Under the pieces are notes generated by a model, which was given only the letters and a program-made list of their open reading frames with translations, did not search any database and was not told where the DNA came from. From the NCBI GenBank assembly GCA_036562755.1, contig DATCJN010000050.1:1-28049 (forward strand): 28,049 nt of DNA. The letters run 5' to 3'. Below are positions 15,164-22,538 of the stretch, in pieces. The first letter of the stretch is position 1; each line of letters opens with the position of its first letter. The translations under genes were made by a program, and so were the position numbers. Origin of the DNA: DUVY01 sp036562755. Its GTDB lineage: Bacteria; Bacillota; Clostridia; Christensenellales; DUVY01.

Positions 15164-16005
15164 ATGACCTTTCATACACATATAGCCCAAATACCGCCTT
15201 CGCGCACGATGCTTTAAAACATGTGCATATGACCATAGATGACGGCGAATTTTTGGGCATAATAGGGCATACGGGCAGCGGCAAATCTACGTTGGTTTTG
15301 CATCTAAACGGGCTTATCAAACTTACTTCGGGCAAAATAATAGTCAACGATATAGATTTGAGCAAAAAATACGACTATAAAAAACTTAGATCTACGGTCG
15401 GCATAGTATTTCAATACCCCGAATATCAGCTGTTTGACGAAACGGTAGAAAAAGATATAGCCTTTGGGCCTAAAAATCTTGGGCTTAGCAAAGAAGAAGT
15501 GGCTTACAGAGTCAGAACGGCTATGGAAATGGTCGGGCTGGATTATGAAAGCATAAAAGACCGCTCGCCGTTTGAGCTATCCGGCGGTCAAAAACGCCGC
15601 GCTGCGCTAGCCGGGGTTATCGCTATGCACCCCAAAATCTTGGTTTTAGACGAGCCCACTGCTGGCTTGGACCCTAAAGGCAAGGAAAATATCTTATCTT
15701 TAATCCATTCCATAAAAAAAGCCACGCAGGCTACGGTCATTATGATCAGTCATAATATGGACGAAGTGAGCGAAAACTGCACGCGCGTGGCCGTCCTAAA
15801 TCAAGGCGAGTTGTTATACTATTTAAAAACCGAAGAGCTGGTCAACTACGCTCAAGAATTAGAGAGTATCGGGCTTGATATATCCACCTCTGCAAAAATA
15901 GCCAGAAATTTAAGAGAGCGCGGAATTCCGCTAAAGAATGGAATACACAAACAAGACGAATTGATCAACGAGGTTTTAAAGCTGTATAAAGGAGACAGGG
16001 CTTGA
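15148..16005 (+). CDS. ecfA2: ECF transporter ATPase EcfA2
   Basis: The partner ATPase, 285 residues from the ATG at 15148. This start has GGAGG seven bases upstream and gives the normal N-terminus MPIIIDDLSYTYSP; an upstream TTG at 15118 is less likely. Walker A GHTGSGKST (40-48), LSGGQ (144-148), Walker B ILVLDEP (164-170) and H202 are intact. It overlaps ecfA1 by 16 bases and ecfT by four, so the three subunits are probably made in balance. Confidence 0.95.
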   Translation: MPIIIDDLSYTYSPNTAFAHDALKHVHMTIDDGEFLGIIGHTGSGKSTLVLHLNGLIKLTSGKIIVNDIDLSKKYDYKKLRSTVGIVFQYPEYQLFDETVEKDIAFGPKNLGLSKEEVAYRVRTAMEMVGLDYESIKDRSPFELSGGQKRRAALAGVIAMHPKILVLDEPTAGLDPKGKENILSLIHSIKKATQATVIMISHNMDEVSENCTRVAVLNQGELLYYLKTEELVNYAQELESIGLDISTSAKIARNLRERGIPLKNGIHKQDELINEVLKLYKGDRA

Positions 16006-16892
16006 GAGATATAGCTTTGGGGCAGTATTATCCCGCAAAATCCATCATTCACGAGATGGACCCCCGCTCAAAGATAATAATTTCGCTTATATATATGGTT
16101 GCGGTTTTCTTTATTACCGCTTATACAGTTTATCTTATCTGCTTTTTGATTTTGATTACCGTAGTGCTGCTCTCTAAAGTTCCGATAAAACTTATTCTAA
16201 AAAGCGTCAAGCCTATACTATATTTAATTATTTTTACTGCTATTATTAATTTATTTTTAACTCCGTTAGAAAGCAAACCTTATGAGATAAATATATATTT
16301 TAGAAAATGGACTGTCGATAATATAATTTTTAGGGTAAAATGGGGTATTTTAAATTTCGGCATGACCTGGGCGGGCGTTAACAACGCCATAAAAATGGCT
16401 TTGCGCCTAACGCTGCTGGTAATGGGCCCTTCGCTATTGACCTTGACTACCACGCCCGTGAATTTGACCGACGGTATCGAATCGCTGATGAGCCCGCTCA
16501 AAATAATAAGATTTCCCGTGCACGAGCTGGCGCTTATAATGAGCATAACCCTAAAGTTTATCCCTAATATAATAGAAGAAACCGACAAAATAATGATGGC
16601 CCAGCGCGCCAGATGCGCGGATTTTGACAGCGGCAATATCTTCAAAAAAGCCAAAGCATTGTTACCCGTTATTATTCCGCTGTTTGTAAGCTCCCTTCGT
16701 CGCGCGGAGGAGCTTGCTTACGCAATGGACTCGCGCTGTTATAGAGGCAGCAAAGGCCGAACTAAGATGAAAGAATTAAAATTCCACTTAAGAGATTTCG
16801 TGGCGCTGTTTTTGGCGGCGGTATTTCTGTTTTTGATTTTGCTGGCTAGATACAATTGGTTTTCAATTTATTTTATTAGCGCGTTGGTTTAA
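16002..16892 (+). CDS. ecfT: ECF transporter transmembrane subunit EcfT
   Basis: EcfT is the membrane scaffold joining the two ATPases to interchangeable substrate-binding S components. The 296-residue protein has about five or six membrane segments and both coupling-helix motifs, QRARCADF (201-208) and AMDSRCYRG (241-249). It starts with TTG at 16002, overlapping the ecfA2 stop (TTGA), behind AAGGAG. No S component is encoded nearby, so this is a shared (group II) module. Confidence 0.94.
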   Translation: MRDIALGQYYPAKSIIHEMDPRSKIIISLIYMVAVFFITAYTVYLICFLILITVVLLSKVPIKLILKSVKPILYLIIFTAIINLFLTPLESKPYEINIYFRKWTVDNIIFRVKWGILNFGMTWAGVNNAIKMALRLTLLVMGPSLLTLTTTPVNLTDGIESLMSPLKIIRFPVHELALIMSITLKFIPNIIEETDKIMMAQRARCADFDSGNIFKKAKALLPVIIPLFVSSLRRAEELAYAMDSRCYRGSKGRTKMKELKFHLRDFVALFLAAVFLFLILLARYNWFSIYFISALV

Positions 16893-16897
16893 TACAT

Positions 16898-17647
16898 ATG
16901 AGAATATTATTAACCATCGAATATAGAGGAACTAACTACCACGGTTGGCAGCAGCAAAAAAACAGCAATTCAATTTCCCAGACCATAGAAAAAGCGATAT
17001 TTAATATTACAGGACAACAGGTTCGACTAAAAGGCGCGGGGCGGACAGACGCGGGCGTTCACGCTTATAATATGAAAGCGCATTTTGACATTGATTTTCC
17101 CATTCCGCCCGAAAAGTTTGCCTATGTGCTAAATAATACCCTGCCGCCCGATATAAGAATTATAAACAGCGAACAAGTTGACGATAATTTTCACAGCCGT
17201 TTTGACGCCAAATCCAAGACATATATCTATAAAATCCTTTTAACCGACAAACCCGGCGGTCTTTATTACGACACCCATTACGTTATTAAACCGCCTTTAG
17301 ACATAGAAGCTATGAAAGAGGCGTCCCGGCATCTATTGGGAACGCACGATTTTAGCGCGTTTATGACGCAGGGCAGCAAGCCCTCCTCCACGGTAAGAAC
17401 CATAACCGACGTGTCGATAGACTTAAGAGATTTTGACGGCGGTTACGGGCAGGAACTGATTTTTAAAATAACGGGCAATTCCTTTTTATATAATATGGTT
17501 AGAGTAATCGTGGCTCAATTAATCAAAGCGGGCAAGAAAAAACTAAAACCCGATGATATAAAAAAGATTTTAGAATCCAAGCAAAGAAAAAACGCAAGAG
17601 AGACAGCTCCCGCGCATGGATTGTATTTGCTGGATATAGAATATTAA
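16898..17647 (+). CDS. truA: tRNA pseudouridine synthase A
   Basis: TruA makes pseudouridine at positions 38-40 of the tRNA anticodon arm. The 249-residue protein has the catalytic aspartate D51 in GRTDAGVHA, the N-terminal YRGTNYHGWQ motif, and the conserved FLYNMVR near the C-terminus. It starts five bases after ecfT, as in many Firmicutes. Its stop codon overlaps the stop of the opposing mntP gene by four bases, and no terminator is seen between them. Confidence 0.97.
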   Translation: MRILLTIEYRGTNYHGWQQQKNSNSISQTIEKAIFNITGQQVRLKGAGRTDAGVHAYNMKAHFDIDFPIPPEKFAYVLNNTLPPDIRIINSEQVDDNFHSRFDAKSKTYIYKILLTDKPGGLYYDTHYVIKPPLDIEAMKEASRHLLGTHDFSAFMTQGSKPSSTVRTITDVSIDLRDFDGGYGQELIFKITGNSFLYNMVRVIVAQLIKAGKKKLKPDDIKKILESKQRKNARETAPAHGLYLLDIEY

Positions 17648-18204
17648 GCGAAGAAGATATGCTCTATTAGAATTTTAAGACCGATTGCGATCAAAAGTAT
17701 TCCGCCGATGATTAGAGCTCTTTTTTCAAACTTTTCGCCTAAGCGGTTGCCTATTTTGGAGCTTATAAGGCAGATTACAAAAGTAACCAAAGCGATAATT
17801 AAAGAAGAAATATAAATATTAAGATTTTCTACAGTCAGGCCCATTCCTACTGCGAAGGCGTCTATGCTTGTGGCTACAGCCAAGATTAATAACACTTTAT
17901 TGGAACTGTAATCTATTACTTTTTGGTCGTCGTTGGAAAAGGCGTCTATTATCATTTTGCCGCCTATAAAGCCCAACAGCCCAAATGCTATCCAATGGTC
18001 AATGATGCTGACATATTCAATAAACAGCGCTCCGAGCAAATATCCCGCCAGAGTCATCGCGCCTTGGAATACGGCAAATAAAGAAGCGCATTTTAAGCCC
18101 AAAACGCCTTTTTTACAGCAACTGCACGCTCCGCTTGCGGCGGCCGCCGCTGCGGCGTCCATAGAAAGACTTATTCCTATTAAAACTACTGTAAGGTATA
18201 TCAT
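17644..18204 (-). CDS. mntP: Manganese efflux pump MntP
   Basis: MntP exports manganese across the cytoplasmic membrane. I start it at the ATG at 18204 (186 residues); the longer frame begins only at a TTG (18237) and lacks a ribosome binding site. From this start the key aspartate is D16 in SLSMDAAA, as in the E. coli protein, and the second repeat motif SIDAFAVG holds D115. Six membrane segments are visible. The run of alanines after D16, with a CSCC cluster, is unusual. The ribosome binding site is weak. Expression probably comes from the consensus promoter at 18298-18326; I see no yybP-ykoY manganese riboswitch. Confidence 0.88.
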   Translation of the reverse strand: MIYLTVVLIGISLSMDAAAAAAASGACSCCKKGVLGLKCASLFAVFQGAMTLAGYLLGALFIEYVSIIDHWIAFGLLGFIGGKMIIDAFSNDDQKVIDYSSNKVLLILAVATSIDAFAVGMGLTVENLNIYISSLIIALVTFVICLISSKIGNRLGEKFEKRALIIGGILLIAIGLKILIEHIFFA

Positions 18205-18278
18205 TCTTATATTAAAAAGACTTCTGACATTAGTCAAAAGTCCAAAAACTTAATAACAAATGTCAAAAAAGAATTGAC

Positions 18279-18299
18279 TTATTCTAAAAGTAAGAATAA
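18279..18299. promoter_or_regulatory. Inverted repeat just downstream of the mntP promoter
   Basis: TTATTCT at 18279-18285 is repeated inverted as AGAATAA at 18293-18299, with a seven-base spacer. It covers the expected mntP transcription start, a usual place for a repressor site. A second, weaker repeat, TGTCAA/TTGACT, lies at 18261-18279. Confidence 0.45.
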
Positions 18300-18326
18300 T
18301 ATAAAGCCATTAATTTGGCTTGTCAA
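18298..18326 (-). promoter_or_regulatory. Promoter of mntP
   Basis: On the minus strand, TTGACA (18326-18321), a 17-base spacer and TATATT (18303-18298) form a near-consensus SigA promoter. The spacer itself contains an AAGCC/GGCTT inverted repeat. The transcript would have a leader of about 90 bases to the chosen start. Confidence 0.7.
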
Positions 18327-18398
18327 GTTATTTTCCCAAGTATATTTTATTAAACGATATTATTTATTATGCATTACGCTAGACTTTGTAATATTTGC

Positions 18399-18427
18399 TT
18401 GACAACGATATAATTATTTAATAAAAT
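18399..18427 (+). promoter_or_regulatory. Promoter of rplM-rpsI
   Basis: TTGACA (18399-18404), a 17-base spacer and TAAAAT (18422-18427) give a near-consensus SigA promoter. The expected start, near 18434, is exactly where the leader hairpin begins. Confidence 0.8.
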
Positions 18428-18433
18428 ATTTTA

Positions 18434-18505
18434 GCATCTATTTGATGCGCGTTTTTTATTGTCTTTTTTAGCCCCGTGAAAAAGAAAATATAAAGCGCGC
18501 TGTAA
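18434..18505 (+). ncRNA. L13-leader-like structured 5' UTR
   Basis: The leader begins with a small hairpin, GCATC/GATGC (18434-18448), followed by a T-rich run. A longer alternative stem pairs GCGCG (18447-18451) with CGCGC (18496-18500) and CTTTTT with AAAAAG inside it. A structured leader before rplM in Gram-positive bacteria is known as the L13 leader, thought to bind L13 for autoregulation. The match here rests on position and folding by eye, not on a covariance model. Confidence 0.55.
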
Positions 18506-18542
18506 ATAATAATCGTCTATTTTTTCAAAAAGGGATAACAAT

Positions 18543-18980
18543 ATGAAGACATTTATGGCAAAAGCTCAAGACATAGAGAGAAAGTGGTATGTAGTTGATG
18601 CCGAAGGCGTTGTTTTGGGAAGACTGGCTTCTCAAGTAGCGGCTATTTTGCGCGGCAAACATAAGCCTACTTATACTCCCAACGTCGACACAGGCGACCA
18701 TGTTATAGTTATTAATTGCGATAAAGTAGTTTTAACGGGTAACAAGCTTGACCAAAAGGTTAAAAAATCTTATTCGGGCTATCCTGGCGGATATAAAGAA
18801 ATCGTTTATCGCAAATATATGGCTGAAAAACCCGAAGAAGCGGTATATAAGGCTATTAAGGGTATGCTTCCCAAAAATAGTTTAGGCAGAGCTATGATTA
18901 AAAAGCTTCGCGTCTATAAAGGCGCCGAACACGCGCATCAAGCTCAAAAGCCCGAAGTTTTGGAATTATTTAAAAGATAA
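18543..18980 (+). CDS. rplM: 50S ribosomal protein L13
   Basis: L13 is an early-assembly protein of the 50S subunit. The 145 residues show the standard MKTFMAKAQDIERKWYVVDA start, the AEGVVLGRLASQVAAILRGKHKP core, and the MLPKNSLGRAMIKKLRVYKGAEHAH motif near the end. It is the first gene of a two-gene operon with rpsI, with its own promoter and structured leader. AAAAGGGATAACA precedes the start. Confidence 0.98.
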   Translation: MKTFMAKAQDIERKWYVVDAEGVVLGRLASQVAAILRGKHKPTYTPNVDTGDHVIVINCDKVVLTGNKLDQKVKKSYSGYPGGYKEIVYRKYMAEKPEEAVYKAIKGMLPKNSLGRAMIKKLRVYKGAEHAHQAQKPEVLELFKR

Positions 18981-18997
18981 GTAAGAGGTTATAAATT

Positions 18998-19411
18998 ATG
19001 GCGAAAGTCGCAACTAAGAAAAAAATACAATATTGGGGAACAGGCCGCAGAAAGAAAGCGGTTGCCCGTGTAAGACTTATACCCGAAGGAACGGGAAAAA
19101 TAATCATAAATAAAAGAGATATCGACGATTTCTTTGGGTTGGAAACTCTAAAGTTAATAGTCAGACAACCCCTTGAACTAACCCAAACTACTGATAAATA
19201 TGATATCTATGTAAATGTCCAAGGCGGCGGATTTACCGGTCAAGCAGGCGCTATTAGACACGGTATCGCGAGAGCTTTGGTAGAAGCTAATCCGGATTTT
19301 AAAACCGTGCTAAAACAAGCCGGATTCCTCACAAGAGACCCTCGTATGAAGGAAAGAAAGAAATACGGTCTCAAAAAAGCTCGCCGCGCTCCTCAATTCT
19401 CCAAGCGTTAA
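18998..19411 (+). CDS. rpsI: 30S ribosomal protein S9
   Basis: S9 reaches into the P site with its C-terminal tail. The 137-residue protein has GTGRRKKAVARVRLIPEGTG near its N-terminus and the invariant tail with KKYGLKKARRAPQFSKR; the last Arg contacts the P-site tRNA. It follows rplM by 17 bases with TAAGAGGT as ribosome binding site, and is followed by a strong terminator. Confidence 0.98.
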   Translation: MAKVATKKKIQYWGTGRRKKAVARVRLIPEGTGKIIINKRDIDDFFGLETLKLIVRQPLELTQTTDKYDIYVNVQGGGFTGQAGAIRHGIARALVEANPDFKTVLKQAGFLTRDPRMKERKKYGLKKARRAPQFSKR

Positions 19412-19430
19412 TGTTAAAGATAATAAAACA

Positions 19431-19457
19431 AAAGCCTCTTTTCAAAGAGGCTTTTTT
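19431..19457 (+). terminator. Terminator of rplM-rpsI
   Basis: AAAGCCTCTT (19431-19440) pairs with AAGAGGCTTT (19445-19454) across TTCA, and the 3' arm runs into seven T. A clear factor-independent terminator. Confidence 0.9.
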
Positions 19458-19459
19458 TG

Positions 19460-19488
19460 TTGGCTTTAAATAGCGATAACCATATAAT
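19460..19488 (+). promoter_or_regulatory. Promoter of the GH43-type gene
   Basis: TTGGCT (19460-19465), a 17-base spacer and TATAAT (19483-19488), directly after the rpsI terminator and 29 bases before the next start codon. Confidence 0.55.
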
Positions 19489-19517
19489 TAAATTAATTAA
19501 AGGGAAAATAAAGAAAT

Positions 19518-20948
19518 ATGAAGAAGCAGGCGTTTAATCCTTTTTTACCCAGCTACGAATATATCCCTGACGGCGAACCCCGCGTGTTTAACGGAAGGGT
19601 ATATCTTTACGGTTCGCACGACAAGTTTAACGGCATATCTTTTTGCCTAAACGACTATGTATGCTGGTCGGCGCCCGTGGACGATCTTTCGGACTGGAGA
19701 TATGAAGGAGTAATTTTTAGAAGAAACCAGGCTCCTAAACCAAATAAAGGCCCATTAAACGCTCTGTACGCGCCCGATGTCATTCAAGGATTGGACGGCA
19801 AATATTATTTATATTTTTTTCTGGGCTATCAAGGCTATATCGGCGTTGCGCGTTGCGATGAGCCTGCTGGCCAATATGAATTTATCGACAAGGTTCGCTA
19901 TCCCGACGGAACGGCTTTAGGTGAAAAAGACGAGCCTTTGCAATTTGATCCCGGCGTGTTTGTGGACGATGACGGCAGAGTTTATTTATATACAGGCTTT
20001 GCGCCTTATAAATATCCGTCCTTTCTCTTAAGGGGCAAAAAAGCAGCCCAAAAAGGAGCGATGGCGTTTGAATTGATGCCTGATATGATAACCATAAAAA
20101 GCGGACCTAAATATATCTGCGCCACCAAAAAGAATTCCAAAGGAAGCGGTTTTGAAGGTCATGAATTCTTTGAGGCGTCGTCGATGAGAAAGTTTGAGGG
20201 TAAATATTATTTTATATACTCCTCTTTTTTGGGGCACGAGTTATGTTACGCGGTAAGCGATAAGCCTGACGAAGGATTTAAGTTTGGCGGAGTTTTGGTT
20301 TCTAACGGCGATATAGGAATTTACGATAAGGCGATGAACTATACGGGAAACACCCACGGAAGCATAGCAAAAATAAACGATAAATATTATGTCTTTTATC
20401 ATAGACAGACCAACAGAAACCAATTTTCAAGACAAGCCTGCGCCGAAGAAATAATTTTTGAAAACGGCGCTTTTAAGCAAGCCGAACTTACTTCTTGCGG
20501 ATTAAACGGCGGCCCGTTAAAAGGCGAGGGCGAATATCCCGCAAATATAGCCTGCCATTTGTATTCCAAAAAAGGCGCATACTTTTACGGCGTATTTAAA
20601 AGAAGACCGGGCTGCCATCCGTATTTTACCCAAAGCGGCAAAGACAGGGAGCATTCGCCTGACCAATATATAGCCAATTTCTGCGACGGCGCGACAGCAG
20701 GTTTTAAATATTTCAATATGGACGGCGCAAATAAAATTTCCATAAAGATAAGAGGAAAAGCAAAAGGCGTCGTTACCGTGCTTGGCAACAATGAGGAAAT
20801 TGCTCAAATCACCGTATTGCCATGCAAAATGGGCGGGGTATTTTCTTCCGAGATGAAAAGAATTTGGGGCAAGGCCGAATTGAGTTTTAAATTCAAGGGC
20901 AAAGGCGCGTTTGATTTTATATCGTTTAATTTAGAAAAAATAATGTAA
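19518..20948 (+). CDS. Glycoside hydrolase, family 43 type
   Basis: The 476 residues form a five-bladed propeller of the GH43 kind, which cleaves arabinose or xylose from plant polysaccharide fragments. Candidate catalytic residues are D18 (YIPDGEPRVF), D144 (QFDPGVFVDDDGRVYLY) and E219 (HEFFEASSMRK). Residues from about 345 to 476 form a beta-rich C-terminal domain like a family 6 carbohydrate-binding module. There is no signal peptide, so it probably acts in the cytoplasm on imported oligosaccharides. It stands alone with its own promoter and a terminator. The exact substrate cannot be told. Confidence 0.85.
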   Translation: MKKQAFNPFLPSYEYIPDGEPRVFNGRVYLYGSHDKFNGISFCLNDYVCWSAPVDDLSDWRYEGVIFRRNQAPKPNKGPLNALYAPDVIQGLDGKYYLYFFLGYQGYIGVARCDEPAGQYEFIDKVRYPDGTALGEKDEPLQFDPGVFVDDDGRVYLYTGFAPYKYPSFLLRGKKAAQKGAMAFELMPDMITIKSGPKYICATKKNSKGSGFEGHEFFEASSMRKFEGKYYFIYSSFLGHELCYAVSDKPDEGFKFGGVLVSNGDIGIYDKAMNYTGNTHGSIAKINDKYYVFYHRQTNRNQFSRQACAEEIIFENGAFKQAELTSCGLNGGPLKGEGEYPANIACHLYSKKGAYFYGVFKRRPGCHPYFTQSGKDREHSPDQYIANFCDGATAGFKYFNMDGANKISIKIRGKAKGVVTVLGNNEEIAQITVLPCKMGGVFSSEMKRIWGKAELSFKFKGKGAFDFISFNLEKIM

Positions 20949-21003
20949 TTGAAAGTGATATTTCAAAATCTTAATAAAAAAGGTCATAAAATGGCTGAAA
21001 TTT

Positions 21004-21037
21004 AAAAATCCTGCCGGAATTCCGGCAGGATTTTTTT
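21004..21037. terminator. Bidirectional terminator
   Basis: ATCCTGCCGG (21008-21017) pairs with CCGGCAGGAT (21022-21031) across AATT, with A-rich bases before and seven T after. It serves both the GH43-type gene and the opposing DUF975 gene. Confidence 0.9.
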
Positions 21038-21620
21038 AGCCATTTGCGTTGATAGCTTTTGCCTTTAAGTCCTCATAGAACGCCGCGCGGGCTAAATTGT
21101 GATATGCTTTAACAAAGACAACGCCTATAAACAGCGCCAAAACTCCCAATAAATACCAGCCTAGGAAACTTAAATCCAGCAAGAACAGTTTAAATTTATG
21201 TCCTTTCATCATTTTAGAGCTTTCTTTTATGCAGTCTTCGGCGCTCATAGAAAGATTATCTATCGCTATAAATTCCGCCATCGAATAAGAGTAGTTTTTT
21301 ATTATCCCGGGTATGATGAAAAGCAAAGACCATAATAAGATAAAGAGGTATTTTAGGATATAAAGAATTATAGTTCTTATCAAGTCATTTTTTAAGATCG
21401 GCTCAAAAAACGCGCTAAATTCCGCTTTTTCACCCCTTATAGCCCTTAGATAAAACAACAAAGAGCCTACCATAAACGGTCCGAGCACAAAGAAACCAAA
21501 GCCCGTGCCGCTTATAGCGGAAATAATAATCTCGCACATTAGCGCGAAGACGAAAAATTTGCCGAGATTTTTAGTTAATAAATCCCAGGCAATTTTTCTG
21601 TACTCTTTACAGCTTTTCAT
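21036..21620 (-). CDS. DUF975-family membrane protein
   Basis: This 194-residue membrane protein matches the DUF975 family through its N-terminal ARKIAW-like segment (CKEYRKIAWDLLTKN), four to five hydrophobic segments, and the hallmark LWSLLFIIPGIIKNYSYSMAEFI near 96-118. The following SAEDCIKESSKMMKGHK is also typical. Function is unknown. GGGAGGATAATT precedes the ATG, and an extended TATAAT (minus strand, 21649-21654) lies upstream. Confidence 0.82.
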   Translation of the reverse strand: MKSCKEYRKIAWDLLTKNLGKFFVFALMCEIIISAISGTGFGFFVLGPFMVGSLLFYLRAIRGEKAEFSAFFEPILKNDLIRTIILYILKYLFILLWSLLFIIPGIIKNYSYSMAEFIAIDNLSMSAEDCIKESSKMMKGHKFKLFLLDLSFLGWYLLGVLALFIGVVFVKAYHNLARAAFYEDLKAKAINANG

Positions 21621-21648
21621 TAATTATCCTCCCTAATAAATATAAAAA

Positions 21649-21657
21649 ATTATACCA
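21649..21657 (-). promoter_or_regulatory. Extended -10 promoter of the DUF975 gene
   Basis: Minus-strand TGGTATAAT, a TGn-extended -10, about 30 bases before the start codon. The -35 region is weak, as is common for extended -10 promoters. Confidence 0.5.
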
Positions 21658-21685
21658 TAGTTATTTATAAAAATATACTGTTAAT

Positions 21686-21714
21686 TTGCTGTTTTTTGTT
21701 GCTTTAAATATAAT
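21686..21714 (+). promoter_or_regulatory. Putative promoter of the EFR1-type gene
   Basis: TTGCTG (21686-21691), a 17-base spacer and TATAAT (21709-21714). A second possible -10, TAAAAT at 21741-21746, lies so close to the start codon that it would give a nearly leaderless mRNA. Confidence 0.45.
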
Positions 21715-21756
21715 CGCTTTAACCTATTTAATAAAAATGCTAAAATAGATGTGTTT

Positions 21757-22536
21757 ATGAATACTAAAATATATTATTTTAGCGGCACGGGAAATTGTTT
21801 GTTTGTCGCGAAAAACCTGGCGAATAAATTAAACGCTCAACTCCTTAATGTCTCAAAATTAATAAAAGACCAAGAGATTGTTTTGGATTCGGATGTTTTG
21901 GGCTTTGTCTTTCCTGTTTACGCTTATACATATCCTAAAATTTTGGATACGTTTTTAAGAAAGATTGATTTAAAAAAAGCTCCCAAATTTGTCTTTATCA
22001 TAATAACTTACGGCTCTACGCCCGGACGCGCCGCGCATAAATTTGCGATGAAGTTAAAAAAGTTTTTTAAAGTCCATTATATCAACGGCGTATTGATGCC
22101 CGAAAACTATGTTGCTATTTTTAAACCTGACAGCCCCGAAACAATAGAGCAAAAAATATCCGACGCTCATTTAAAAATAGATAAAATATCTGAAGATATT
22201 TTAAACAATGCTGATTATGTAGAAGTCCGCAACAAGCCTTTGGATTATATAAAAACCGGCTTTGTGGGAACGGTATTTAATCTCTTTTTGCCTTTTTCGC
22301 ATTTATTCTTTAGCAGCAATGATAATTGCAACGGCTGCGATATTTGCGTAAAAATTTGTCCCGTAAATAACATAAAAAAATCAAATAATAAACCCAAATG
22401 GAACAACAAGTGTATTCAATGCATGGCCTGCGTCAATTGGTGCCCCAAAAAAAGCATTAACTATACGCCCATTACCAAAAAGCGCGAAAGATACACTAAC
22501 CCGCTTATTAGGATAAACGAACTGTTTAAGGAATGA
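21757..22536 (+). CDS. EFR1-type flavodoxin-ferredoxin fusion
   Basis: The 259-residue protein joins an N-terminal flavodoxin-like domain, with the FMN phosphate loop SGTGNC near residues 9-14, to a C-terminal ferredoxin domain with eight cysteines in two CxxCxxCxxxC sets (about C191-C201 and C219-C229) for two 4Fe-4S clusters. Such proteins transfer electrons in anaerobes; the partner is unknown. A GTG at 21751 is in frame, but neither start has a visible ribosome binding site. It overlaps the next gene's region tightly, suggesting co-transcription. Confidence 0.87.
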   Translation: MNTKIYYFSGTGNCLFVAKNLANKLNAQLLNVSKLIKDQEIVLDSDVLGFVFPVYAYTYPKILDTFLRKIDLKKAPKFVFIIITYGSTPGRAAHKFAMKLKKFFKVHYINGVLMPENYVAIFKPDSPETIEQKISDAHLKIDKISEDILNNADYVEVRNKPLDYIKTGFVGTVFNLFLPFSHLFFSSNDNCNGCDICVKICPVNNIKKSNNKPKWNNKCIQCMACVNWCPKKSINYTPITKKRERYTNPLIRINELFKE

Positions 22537-22538
22537 CT

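Noticed and set aside
18205..18237. TTG start of mntP giving 11 extra residues
   Set aside because: No ribosome binding site; the ATG at 18204 puts the key aspartate at position 16 as in known MntP.
18238..18542. A yybP-ykoY manganese riboswitch before mntP
   Set aside because: The leader from the predicted start is under 100 bases and I see no such fold; the structured part of this gap belongs to rplM.
21737..21748. Tiny upstream frame (ATG CTA AAA TAG) before the EFR1-type gene
   Set aside because: Three codons without a ribosome binding site; expected by chance in AT-rich DNA.
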